Origin: JAJFKB01 sp965230515
GTDB lineage: Bacteria > Pseudomonadota > Gammaproteobacteria > Pseudomonadales > IMCC2047
Length of the DNA: 64,000 bases
Assembly: GCA_965230515.1 (NCBI GenBank)
Contig: OZ246007.1
Coordinates: 62,001 to 126,000 of the forward strand
Reading direction: 5' to 3'
The translations under genes were made by a program, and so were the position numbers. The notes beneath the pieces were generated by a model. It ran no database searches and was not told where the DNA came from. It worked only from the letters and a program-made list of their open reading frames with translations. Positions 52,009-59,913 of the stretch are shown in pieces (position 1 is the first letter of the stretch; each line of letters begins with the position of its first letter).

Positions 52009-52036
52009 ACCTATATCAAAATATTTTGATATAGGT
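52002..52036. promoter_or_regulatory. 28-bp perfect palindrome plus extra half-site between metH and nfuA
   Basis: Bases 52009-52036 are identical to their reverse complement over 28 bases (arms ACCTATATCAAAAT). A further ATATCAAA at 52002-52009 repeats the left half-site 11 bases (one helical turn) away. The palindrome is centred at about -50 of the metH promoter, and the extra half-site covers its -35. This is a regulator site for metH and possibly nfuA. ArsR-type or other methionine-cycle regulators are candidates; none is encoded in the window. Confidence 0.6.
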
Positions 52037-52129
52037 GTTATGGTATTTGTGCTTAGTTTGTCGATAGGGATTTATTCAAACAAGCGCATGTCGTACAATT
52101 GAGAGCGGTTATCATTTTGAGAGAGTGTA

Positions 52130-52717
52130 ATGGAAAAGATTATAGATATTACCCAGGGTGCGAAAGATTATTTGGTAGATCTGTTAGCTAAACAGGAAGC
52201 GGAAGGCATAGGTGTCAGGGTCTTTGTTCAGCAACCGGGAACCCCGCAGGCAGAAACCTGTCTGGCCTATTGCCGGCCGGGTGAAGAGCAGGATGGTGAT
52301 ATAACTCTGGATGATATGCCTTTTCCTGTGCATGTCGAAGAGAAAAGTATTCCTTTTTTGGAAGAGGGCGTCATCGACTACAGTGAAGATCAAATGGGTG
52401 GGCAACTGACGATTAAGGCGCCCAACTCGAAATTACCCAAGGTCAATGAAAACAGTACGCTCGAAGAGAAAATAAATTATGTGCTGTGGACTGAAGTAAA
52501 CCCAATGCTCGCATCCCATGGTGGTGAGGTCAGTTTGATCGAACTGGTAGAGGAAAGTGTGGCGGTGCTGCAGTTTGGTGGTGGCTGTCAGGGATGCAGT
52601 GCGGTAGATATGACATTAAAAGATGGTGTGGAAAAAACCCTGTTAGAGCATATACCTGAACTAACGGGTGTACGGGACATCACGGATCACTCTGATAGAA
52701 GCCAGGCCTTCTATTAA
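52130..52717 (+). CDS. nfuA: Fe-S biogenesis protein NfuA
   Basis: A 195-residue carrier that brings Fe4S4 clusters to target enzymes. The N-terminal half (about 1-100) is a degenerate A-type domain (ITQGAKDYLVDLLAKQ). The C-terminal NifU-like domain carries CQGCS with the cluster Cys pair, in LQFGGGCQGCSAVDMTLKDGVE. The length matches E. coli NfuA (191). Its end overlaps the end of the convergent methyltransferase gene by four bases. Divergence from metH with a shared palindrome is notable. Confidence 0.96.
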   Translation: MEKIIDITQGAKDYLVDLLAKQEAEGIGVRVFVQQPGTPQAETCLAYCRPGEEQDGDITLDDMPFPVHVEEKSIPFLEEGVIDYSEDQMGGQLTIKAPNSKLPKVNENSTLEEKINYVLWTEVNPMLASHGGEVSLIELVEESVAVLQFGGGCQGCSAVDMTLKDGVEKTLLEHIPELTGVRDITDHSDRSQAFY

Positions 52718-53418
52718 GGGTGGTCACTGGTGCTGCTTGACCGGCCAGCCGGTTTAAGTTGGCCGACCAGTATGATCGAGGCAGGTTCTCCTGTGACTGG
52801 ATGAGTCGGCTGGTATTGTCGAATCAGTTTTAATCCAGAGTTTGCAAATAGATCAATCCAGCTCTCAAGTGTCCTAAAATACCAGGGAGCTGGGGTTTTG
52901 AAAGTGTGATTGAAGCCGTTCCAGTTGCCTGGTAGCCAGCCGTCTTTGCGTTCTGCGGTATGCTCTGACAAGGGGTGCAGGGTCTGAATGATCAGATATC
53001 CGCCGATTTTGATCAGGTTATGCAGGTTTTGCATCAGCTCTTCGACAGGTGTTTTGCCGAGCAGAGAAAAGTTGCATAGGGCAGCATCAAATTTCTTATC
53101 AAGTGGTTGCCGTGAGAATCGTTCGTAATGAGCGACTTTAAAACTGGCTCCGCTTTCAATGGCCGCGCGCGCTATCAGTTGTGGAACCACGTCAATACCG
53201 AGCATTTCGATGCCATCCAGTTGTAACCTGTTGCTAAGCCAGCCCTCACCGCACCCAATGTCGATGGCGCTGTCAATGGTAAGTCCTTGTACCGTCTCGA
53301 GAATAGCCTGGTTTGTGACCAGCACGCGACTCTCAATCTCACCGTTTTTGATAGCCTGATCCCAGGCACTGGCATTGCTATGCCAGGACTCTATGATTTG
53401 TTTTTCTTCGAGGCTCAA
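52714..53418 (-). CDS. Class I SAM-dependent methyltransferase
   Basis: A 234-residue protein. AIDIGCGEGWLSNRL is motif I for SAM binding, LGIDVVPQLIARA motif II with the ribose-binding Asp, and FDAALCNFSLLG the post-motif. The later part LIIQTLHPLS...GWNGFNHTFKTPAPWYFRT is like small-molecule methyltransferases. The substrate is not known. A gene of this type near nfuA and metH is found in pseudomonads. Its start lies about 75 bases from the divergent yceD promoter. It converges on and slightly overlaps nfuA. Confidence 0.88.
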   Translation of the reverse strand: MSLEEKQIIESWHSNASAWDQAIKNGEIESRVLVTNQAILETVQGLTIDSAIDIGCGEGWLSNRLQLDGIEMLGIDVVPQLIARAAIESGASFKVAHYERFSRQPLDKKFDAALCNFSLLGKTPVEELMQNLHNLIKIGGYLIIQTLHPLSEHTAERKDGWLPGNWNGFNHTFKTPAPWYFRTLESWIDLFANSGLKLIRQYQPTHPVTGEPASIILVGQLKPAGRSSSTSDHP

Positions 53419-53492
53419 TCCAATACTCCCGGAACAGTCAATATGGTGTCATATGCTGGTGATTAGCATAGTATAAAAACCATTGATTTTCT

Positions 53493-53521
53493 TTGACATA
53501 ATGGGTCTCTGGCCCTATTAT
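53493..53521 (+). promoter_or_regulatory. Near-consensus sigma-70 promoter of yceD-rpmF-plsX
   Basis: TTGACA (53493-53498), exactly 17 bases, then TATTAT (53516-53521). This is the best promoter in the window. The start of transcription is expected near 53528, only about three bases before the chosen yceD ATG at 53531, so the message may be almost leaderless, or translation may start later at ATG 53573. Confidence 0.75.
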
Positions 53522-53530
53522 TGCGCGCCT

Positions 53531-54058
53531 ATGTCTGTAGCGTCCTTTCCTAAAACTGTTGAGCCATTGAAAATGGTAGATCAACGGGTGAACTTACAGG
53601 GCTGGATCTCGCTTAAACAGCTTGATCGTGTTCAGGATTACCTGTTGGATAGTTCGGGAGAGGTGAAGGTAAAGCTTCGGTTCGATAAAGACGAAATTGG
53701 TGTGCGTTTTATAGCGGGTAGTATTCAGGCTGCAGTCTTAATGGAGTGTCAGCGTTGCCTGCAGCCGGCCAGGATAGAACTAACATCGGATTTTAAGCTG
53801 GGTATCGTTTTTAACGAGGACGCAGAGAAAAATTTACCGGGGTATTATGACCCTCTGCTGTTGTCCGAATCCGAGTTGGATTTATGGCAAATGGTAGAGG
53901 AAGAGTTGATTTTATGCTTGCCGATCTCTGCAACTCACCCGAAAGGGGAGTGTGGGTTGGTTGATGGTTATAGTGATAGCGCTGAGCAGGATGAGGGGTC
54001 GCAAGAGCAGGTCCCAAACCCTTTTCAGGTGTTGCAGCAGTTAAAGGACAAAAAGTAA
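53531..54058 (+). CDS. yceD: YceD (DUF177) family protein
   Basis: A 175-residue protein if it starts at ATG 53531. It contains MECQRCLQPARIEL, the CxxC of the family, and DLWQMVEEELILCLP, and it ends in PNPFQVLQQLKDKK, which matches the E. coli YceD end. YceD is required for balanced expression of ribosomal or 23S rRNA-related steps in some organisms and is always next to rpmF. A consensus promoter lies right before the start, which makes the mRNA nearly leaderless. ATG 53573 is a possible later start, though without a clear ribosome site. Confidence 0.92.
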   Translation: MSVASFPKTVEPLKMVDQRVNLQGWISLKQLDRVQDYLLDSSGEVKVKLRFDKDEIGVRFIAGSIQAAVLMECQRCLQPARIELTSDFKLGIVFNEDAEKNLPGYYDPLLLSESELDLWQMVEEELILCLPISATHPKGECGLVDGYSDSAEQDEGSQEQVPNPFQVLQQLKDKK

Positions 54059-54119
54059 CTTCCCTGAAGCGTCGCTTTTGTCGGTTTTTATTGTTTAGGA
54101 AAATAGTGGAGTTAAAGCA

Positions 54120-54302
54120 ATGGCAGTACAACAGAACAAGAAAACACGTTCACGCCGTGGAATGCGTCGATCACATGATGCGCTGACAACCGCTGCGTTG
54201 TCTGTCGATGAGACCACTGGTGAAGTGCATCGTCGTCACCATATGACGGCTGACGGTTTTTATCGTGGTCGTAAAGTCGTGGAAAACCAAGACGACGAAT
54301 AG
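54120..54302 (+). CDS. rpmF: 50S ribosomal protein L32
   Basis: A 60-residue basic protein. It begins MAVQQNKKTRSRRGMRRSHD, the L32 signature, and ends with the HHMTADGFYRGRKVV block. It is the form without the zinc-binding Cys. GTGGAG lies before the start. It is the second gene of the yceD transcript; plsX follows after 38 bases that contain a 7-base-pair hairpin (54312-54318 with 54333-54339). Confidence 0.97.
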   Translation: MAVQQNKKTRSRRGMRRSHDALTTAALSVDETTGEVHRRHHMTADGFYRGRKVVENQDDE

Positions 54303-54340
54303 CTTCGGCGGGCACCAGGGATTTTCTTTAATCTGGTGCA

Positions 54341-55363
54341 GTGACTCATTTGACGTCAGTAACAATAGCGGTTGATATAATGGGCGGGGACTTTGGCCCC
54401 CCCATAACTGTTCGAGCTGCTGCGGAATGTCTGGCAGAATATCCTGAACTTCGCATCATATTGGTTGGAGATGAGCGAAGCATTCTCTCTCATCTCAGCG
54501 ATTCTTTTAAACCCTACCAAAACCTGATAGAAATCATTCATAGCAGCGAAGAGGTTGCTATGAATGAAAAGCCTGCCAGCGCCCTAAGAAACAAGAAGCG
54601 CTCTTCAATGGCGCTGGCGCTGGAAGCTGTCGCTTCAGAAAAGGCCGGTGCCTGTGTCAGCGCGGGCAACACAGGTGCGCTGATGGCGCTGAGTCGCTCT
54701 ATTCTGGGTACTCTTCAAGGCATTGATCGGCCCGCCTTTATTCGTGAAATTCCCACACTTACCGGCCATTGTCATGTGCTGGATCTGGGGGCCAATGTCG
54801 GTTGTGATGCAAAACATCTCTATCAGTTTGGCATCATGGGATCCATTGTTGCGCAAGTCGTCGATAGTATGGAGCGACCGCGAGTTGGTTTGCTCAACGT
54901 GGGTCAGGAAGAGAGTAAAGGAATTGATCAGGTCAAGGATGCTGCACAAAGACTGCTGGGTAATCCGGAGATTAACTATATTGGTTTTGTTGAGGGCGAC
55001 CATATTTTTGCCGATGAAGCGGATGTTATTGTCTGTGACGGATTTGTGGGCAATGTGGCGTTGAAGACAAGTGAAGGGTTGGCTAAGATGGTGAGCAATC
55101 TTTTGGAGCAAACATTTCAGCAAAATCTTTATTCAAAAGCGCTTGGTTTGCTAAGCAAACCGGTACTCAATAATCTCGTTATGCGGATTGATCCAAAACG
55201 ACATAATGGGGCGAGTTTGCTCGGGCTCAGGGGGACGGTGGTCAAGAGTCACGGCAATGCGGATGTTGCCAGTTTTAAACAGGCCATCAAGCGGGCTTAT
55301 TATGAGGCGAAGGATGTTTTGCCTCAATTAATACAAAAAAATATTTCTGAAATAAGTAAATAA
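54341..55363 (+). CDS. plsX: Phosphate acyltransferase PlsX
   Basis: A 340-residue peripheral membrane enzyme that turns acyl-ACP into acyl-phosphate, the first step to phosphatidic acid with PlsY. VTIAVDIMGGDFGPPITV is the standard start. VSAGNTGALMALS and IVCDGFVGNVALKTSEG are conserved blocks. It starts at GTG 54341 (or TTG 54350), right after a small hairpin and without a clear ribosome site, so translation may be coupled or controlled. No fabH follows; the next gene is fabD after 139 bases, as in Pseudomonas. Confidence 0.95.
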   Translation: MTHLTSVTIAVDIMGGDFGPPITVRAAAECLAEYPELRIILVGDERSILSHLSDSFKPYQNLIEIIHSSEEVAMNEKPASALRNKKRSSMALALEAVASEKAGACVSAGNTGALMALSRSILGTLQGIDRPAFIREIPTLTGHCHVLDLGANVGCDAKHLYQFGIMGSIVAQVVDSMERPRVGLLNVGQEESKGIDQVKDAAQRLLGNPEINYIGFVEGDHIFADEADVIVCDGFVGNVALKTSEGLAKMVSNLLEQTFQQNLYSKALGLLSKPVLNNLVMRIDPKRHNGASLLGLRGTVVKSHGNADVASFKQAIKRAYYEAKDVLPQLIQKNISEISK

Positions 55364-55502
55364 AACAAACATTTGATGGTTTAAGTTAATCTATTTTATA
55401 GTTCGTTTTCAGGTGGTTGGCGCGTGGTGCGCACGCATGTGGTTGAGCGGCCAGAGGGCATCTCATGCTGATCAATAGAGTTTTTTAGTGGTGGATTTTT
55501 AT

Positions 55503-56438
55503 ATGAGTAAAGAACTGGCATTTGTTTTTCCAGGACAGGGTTCCCAATCGCTGGGTATGCTGGCGGACATCGCAGCAGATTATTCCGTGATTGAAGCTAC
55601 CTTTGCAGAAGCATCTGATGTGCTTGGCATGGACCTTTGGCAACTCTCCCAGACAGGCACCGAAGAAGATATTAACCGTACGGATATAACGCAGCCGTTG
55701 TTGTTAACGGCCAGTGTCGCTTTGTGGCGGCTCTGGAACGAAAAGCAGGGTGAGCAGCCCGGTTGTGTTGCCGGGCATAGTCTTGGTGAGTACAGCGCAC
55801 TGGTTGTAGCCTCTGCCATAGAGTTCGCGGATGCGGTAAAATTAGTCAATCTGCGCGGTCGCTATATGCAGACAGCAGTTCCGGCCGGTCAGGGGTCGAT
55901 GGCGGCGATACTAGGGTTGACTGACGAACAGATTCGGAGTGCTTGTGAGCAGGCCGCGCAGAATGAGATTGTGTCAGCGGTCAATTATAATTCTCCGGGA
56001 CAAGTGGTGATTGCAGGGCAGGCTGACGCGGTCACAAGAGCTATAGTTCTGTGTAAAGAGGCAGGTGCAAAACGTGCGTTGCCGCTTGCAGTGAGTGTAC
56101 CTTCCCACTGCGCGCTGATGAAGCCGGCTGCCGAGCAGTTGCAAATTGAGTTGCAGCAGGTTGAGGTAAAACAGCCGCTGATTCCGGTCGTGCAAAATGC
56201 TTCTGCATCCGTAATGCAATCACCAGAGGAGATCAGGCAAGCCTTGGTGGAGCAGCTCTATCGGCCAGTTCTTTGGGTTGATTGTGTTAACCGCATGATC
56301 GAGCAGGGCGCCGAGCGGATTATAGAATGTGGTCCGGGTAAGGTATTGTCAGGGTTGAATAAGCGAATTAGCCGACAGTTACAGGTTGCTTCTATTGGAG
56401 ATCTTTCCGGATTAGAAAAGTCTCTATCTGATGCATAG
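55503..56438 (+). CDS. fabD: Malonyl-CoA:ACP transacylase FabD
   Basis: A 311-residue enzyme that loads malonyl groups onto ACP. The nucleophile Ser is in AGHSLGEYSAL (near residue 92), the oxyanion Gln in FPGQGSQ at the start, and the His in VPSHCALM. An in-frame GTG at 55488 adds five residues; I use ATG 55503 because it gives the usual N-terminus (MSKELAFVFPGQ). It precedes fabG by 19 bases. The 139-base gap before it contains no fabH remnant. Confidence 0.96.
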   Translation: MSKELAFVFPGQGSQSLGMLADIAADYSVIEATFAEASDVLGMDLWQLSQTGTEEDINRTDITQPLLLTASVALWRLWNEKQGEQPGCVAGHSLGEYSALVVASAIEFADAVKLVNLRGRYMQTAVPAGQGSMAAILGLTDEQIRSACEQAAQNEIVSAVNYNSPGQVVIAGQADAVTRAIVLCKEAGAKRALPLAVSVPSHCALMKPAAEQLQIELQQVEVKQPLIPVVQNASASVMQSPEEIRQALVEQLYRPVLWVDCVNRMIEQGAERIIECGPGKVLSGLNKRISRQLQVASIGDLSGLEKSLSDA

Positions 56439-56457
56439 ATTGATTTAAGGTGAAATA

Positions 56458-57198
56458 ATGAATTTAGAAGGGAAAGTAGCACTGGTGACCGGTGCAACCA
56501 GAGGAATAGGCAAAGCGATAGCACAGGAGTTAGCTTCGAAAGGAGCGGTAGTTATCGGTACCGCAACGAGCGAGGCTGGTGCTTCGAAAATCAGCGATGA
56601 TCTGAATGCAATAGGCAATACCGGGACGGGCATTCAGCTTAATGTATCGGATAGCGAGTCAGTGGCCCAGGCTTTCGCGTTTATCGCGGAGCAGTTCGGT
56701 GCGCCGACAATTGTTGTTAATAATGCCGGTATTACGCGTGACAATATAATGTTGCGCATGAAGGAGCAGGAGTGGGATGAGGTGATCAACACCAATCTGA
56801 CCTCCATCTACCGGGTAACCAAGGCGGCATTGCGCGCCATGACGAAGGCGCGTTGGGGTAGAATTGTTAATATCAGCTCTGTTGTGGGCTCTATGGGTAA
56901 CGCCGGTCAGGCCAACTATGCCGCATCCAAGGCGGGGATTGAGGGCTATACACGAGCATTAGCACGCGAGGTGGCTTCACGTGGAATCACCGTAAATGCT
57001 GTTGCTCCGGGATTTATTGATACCGATATGACGAAAGAACTGGGTGATGACCATAAACAGGCCCTGTTAGGACAGATTCCTGCCAACCGTCTTGGTGAAG
57101 CAAAAGAAATTGGTGCGACTGTAGGTTTTCTGGCAAGCGAGGAAGCGGCCTATATCACGGGTGAAACAATTCATGTTAATGGTGGGATGTATATGTAA
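56458..57198 (+). CDS. fabG: 3-oxoacyl-[ACP] reductase FabG
   Basis: A 246-residue short-chain dehydrogenase, NADPH-dependent step of the elongation cycle. GATRGIGKAIA binds the cofactor, NNAGITRDNIML is the structural NAG motif, and the Ser-Tyr-Lys set lies in NISSVVGSMGN...ANYAASKAG. The end GETIHVNGGMYM is typical. Start after AAGGTG. A 224-base gap to acpP follows, which suggests that acpP has its own promoter as well. Confidence 0.97.
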   Translation: MNLEGKVALVTGATRGIGKAIAQELASKGAVVIGTATSEAGASKISDDLNAIGNTGTGIQLNVSDSESVAQAFAFIAEQFGAPTIVVNNAGITRDNIMLRMKEQEWDEVINTNLTSIYRVTKAALRAMTKARWGRIVNISSVVGSMGNAGQANYAASKAGIEGYTRALAREVASRGITVNAVAPGFIDTDMTKELGDDHKQALLGQIPANRLGEAKEIGATVGFLASEEAAYITGETIHVNGGMYM

Positions 57199-57422
57199 AA
57201 TGTCCGTCGTAAAAGGGCTTGCGGTGTGCGGCTCTTGGAATAAGAAAATAGGTTTTTATAGGAAATCTGTATTGTATTAGCTGAAAACTTTGATAATATG
57301 CGACTTCGTTTTATGAGTGTCATAATAACTAATATAAGACAGGGTTAGATAATAAAGAATTTTTGAGCAGCCTATATTTATTTGCTGTGACCTTTAAATT
57401 ATCCATAGGAGTAACAAAGGTT

Positions 57423-57656
57423 ATGAGTACCGTTGAAGAGCGAGTTAAAAAAATTGTTTGTGAACAACTGGGCGTAAAGGAAGAGGAAGTAACAAGCGCA
57501 TCCTCGTTCGTCGAAGATTTGGGCGCGGACTCATTGGATACTGTTGAACTGGTAATGGCTCTGGAAGAAGAGTTTGAAACCGAAATTCCTGACGAGGAAG
57601 CTGAGAAAATCACCACCGTACAACTGGCGGTAGACTATATTAACGAACATCTATAA
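57423..57656 (+). CDS. acpP: Acyl carrier protein
   Basis: A 77-residue acidic protein, carrier of the growing fatty chain. The phosphopantetheine Ser is in GADSLDTVELVMALEEEF. I start at ATG 57423 (MSTVEERVKKIV), after TAGGAG; the frame is open 20 codons further up. High expression is expected. A strong terminator lies after the stop, so fabF probably depends on readthrough or another start. Confidence 0.98.
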   Translation: MSTVEERVKKIVCEQLGVKEEEVTSASSFVEDLGADSLDTVELVMALEEEFETEIPDEEAEKITTVQLAVDYINEHL

Positions 57657-57675
57657 AACAATTTAAATGTTCCTG

Positions 57676-57707
57676 AAAGCCGCGCTAACTTGAGTTAGTG
57701 CGGCTTT
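57676..57707 (+). terminator. Rho-independent terminator after acpP
   Basis: A 15-pair stem (57676-57690 with 57693-57707, one G-U pair) followed by TGTTTTA, with the stem itself ending in CTTT. It begins 20 bases after the acpP stop. Partial readthrough would explain how acpP can be made in excess of fabF. Confidence 0.85.
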
Positions 57708-57782
57708 TGTTTTATGAGGGGCTGTGCTGGTTGCAACCGGCAGAGTGGTAGCGGCCTTTAGGATATAGTATCGGAGGTTTAA

Positions 57783-59021
57783 ATGTCGCGTAGGCGTGTG
57801 GTGGTGACAGGACTGGGTATTTTGACGCCCGTTGGTAATGATGTTAAACAGACCTGGACTAATATTGTCGCAGGCAAGAGCGGTATTGCACCAATTGATC
57901 ATTTTGATGTTTCAGCTTATTCCACTCGCTTTGGGGGTTCGGTCAGGAACCTGAATATTGGAGATTACATCTCAACCAAAGATGCCCGTAAAATGGACCT
58001 CTTTATCCAATACGGCATGATTGCAGCGGAGCAGGCGATAGAAGATGCCCGGCTGGAATGTACCGAAGAAAACGCAAGCCGAATCGGCGTTGCTATCGGT
58101 TCGGGGATCGGTGGTCTGACCATGATCGAAAAGAACTATGACGCGATCAAAAACAGTGGACCCCGTAAAGTTTCTCCCTTTTTTGTTCCTGGCAGCATTA
58201 TCAATATGATTTCAGGTAATCTGTCGATCAAATATGGATATAAAGGGCCTAATATTTCAATTGTTACCGCCTGCACGACAGGGACACATAATATTGGGTT
58301 TTCTGCACGAATGATTCAACAGGGTGATGCCGATGTGATGATAGCCGGGGGTGCGGAAATGGCGACTTCGCAGCTAGGGCTGGGCGGATTTGCTGCCGCC
58401 AGGGCTCTATCGACACGCAATGATGATCCTGAAGCAGCAAGTCGTCCCTGGGATAAGGATAGAGACGGATTTGTGCTGAGTGACGGCGCCGGTGTCGTTG
58501 TTCTTGAGGAATATGAGACCGCAAAAAAGCGTGGTGCGACCATCTATGCAGAATTGAGCGGCTTTGGTATGAGTGGTGATGCCTATCATATGACGGCTCC
58601 TTCAGAGGATGGCGCCGGTGCCGCTGCATCCATGCAGAATGCGATCAGTGACGCGGCGATGGATGCGAGTGAGATTGATTATATCAACGCTCACGGTACC
58701 TCTACTCCTGCTGGAGATGTGATTGAGAGTCGGGCGGTTAAAAAGGTCATGGGAGACGCTGCATCTAAAGTGGCAGTCAGCTCCACAAAGTCGATGATCG
58801 GGCACCTGCTCGGAGCTGCTGGCGCTGTGGAAGCGATATTCAGCGTCCTGGCAATCAGGGATCAGGTGGCGCCACCCACCATTAATCTGGATAATCCGGA
58901 TGATGAATGTGATCTGAACTATGTGCCGCACCAAGCCCAAGAGCGGGAAATCAAAGTTGCAGTATCCAACTCATTCGGGTTTGGTGGTACCAATGGTACG
59001 CTGGTGTTTAAACAGGTTTAA
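57783..59021 (+). CDS. fabF: 3-oxoacyl-[ACP] synthase II FabF
   Basis: A 412-residue condensing enzyme. The Cys-His-His triad is seen in TACTTGTHNIG (Cys near 164), NAHGTST (His near 304) and GHLLGAAGAVE (His near 341). The N-terminal RRRVVVTGLGILTPVGN is typical. GGAGG stands before ATG. It elongates long-chain acyl-ACP, including the palmitoleate-to-vaccenate step. It lies in the standard order after acpP. Confidence 0.97.
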   Translation: MSRRRVVVTGLGILTPVGNDVKQTWTNIVAGKSGIAPIDHFDVSAYSTRFGGSVRNLNIGDYISTKDARKMDLFIQYGMIAAEQAIEDARLECTEENASRIGVAIGSGIGGLTMIEKNYDAIKNSGPRKVSPFFVPGSIINMISGNLSIKYGYKGPNISIVTACTTGTHNIGFSARMIQQGDADVMIAGGAEMATSQLGLGGFAAARALSTRNDDPEAASRPWDKDRDGFVLSDGAGVVVLEEYETAKKRGATIYAELSGFGMSGDAYHMTAPSEDGAGAAASMQNAISDAAMDASEIDYINAHGTSTPAGDVIESRAVKKVMGDAASKVAVSSTKSMIGHLLGAAGAVEAIFSVLAIRDQVAPPTINLDNPDDECDLNYVPHQAQEREIKVAVSNSFGFGGTNGTLVFKQV

Positions 59022-59039
59022 CCCCCTAAAGATTTGATC

Positions 59040-59060
59040 AAGGGGTGTTTTCCACCCCTT
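59040..59060 (+). terminator. Possible terminator hairpin after fabF
   Basis: An 8-base-pair stem (59040-59047 with 59053-59060) with a five-base loop, ending in CCCCTTTTG. It lies 18 bases after the fabF stop and 19 bases before pabC. The short T-run makes it a weak or partial terminator. Confidence 0.5.
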
Positions 59061-59079
59061 TTGAGCAGAAAAAACCGTT

Positions 59080-59910
59080 ATGGATTCTGCAAAACCGAAG
59101 GTCATGGTGAATGGAACGTTCACCGACACTATTGCTACCGCAGATCGCGGGCTTGCCTACGGCCATGGCTTATTTGAAACCATTCGTTTTGATCAGGGTG
59201 TCCCCTACTTATGGGAAGCACATATTCAGCGCCTGCAAGCCGGCTGCATAAGGCTTTCTATCCCCTGGCCAGAGAGTTGGAATCAACTTCTGCTGGATGA
59301 AGCCAGGCAACTTTGCCGCGAGCACAGCGCGATCGTTAAAATTCTGGTCACAGCTGGGGCTGGAGGACGCGGCTACCAGCCACCTGAACGACCTGCGCCT
59401 TTAAGAGTTCTCAGCAGCTATCCACTACCCGATTATACCCGGCATTATATCGAGCAGGGTATTGCGCTCTTTACCTGTCAGCAACGCTTATCGGAACAGC
59501 CGCAGTTGGCCGGCATAAAACACCTTAACCGCTTGGATCAGGTGCTGGCCAGTAATGAGAGAAAGCAAACAGCTTGCCAGGAAGGCATCATGCTTGATCA
59601 GACGGGACACGTCGTGGAAGGAACAAGAACAAACCTGTTTGGCGTTGAGCAGGGAGTGCTGCTGACTCCACTGCTTAATCGTTGTGGTATTGCCGGGGTT
59701 ATGCGTAATCACCTACTTTTCCATGCGCAGAAAAAGGGTATTCCTGTTGAAGAGGGCGACTATAAGTTAGCCTTTTTTGAGTCTCTTCCCGAGCTGTTTG
59801 TGTGTAATAGTGTGATAGGCCTCTGGCCGGTAAAATCCTGGGGAGACAGACAATACCGAATTGGTGATACAACGGTTGCGCTCCAGCAATTTGTTCAGGG
59901 ACAGCAATAA
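59080..59910 (+). CDS. pabC: Aminodeoxychorismate lyase PabC
   Basis: A 276-residue PLP enzyme of the branched-chain aminotransferase fold IV, which makes p-aminobenzoate for folate. The Lys for PLP is in GIKHLNRLDQVLA (near residue 146), the phosphate-binding part in VEGTRTNLFGV, and the N-terminal RGLAYGHGLFETIR is a typical block. It lies between fabF and mltG, as in E. coli. Its stop is three bases before mltG. Confidence 0.94.
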   Translation: MDSAKPKVMVNGTFTDTIATADRGLAYGHGLFETIRFDQGVPYLWEAHIQRLQAGCIRLSIPWPESWNQLLLDEARQLCREHSAIVKILVTAGAGGRGYQPPERPAPLRVLSSYPLPDYTRHYIEQGIALFTCQQRLSEQPQLAGIKHLNRLDQVLASNERKQTACQEGIMLDQTGHVVEGTRTNLFGVEQGVLLTPLLNRCGIAGVMRNHLLFHAQKKGIPVEEGDYKLAFFESLPELFVCNSVIGLWPVKSWGDRQYRIGDTTVALQQFVQGQQ

Positions 59911-59913
59911 ACA

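Noticed and set aside
51865..52129. Cobalamin, SAM or SAH riboswitch before metH
   Set aside because: I looked for a B12 box and compact SAH-type elements and found none; only a small hairpin and the palindrome are present.
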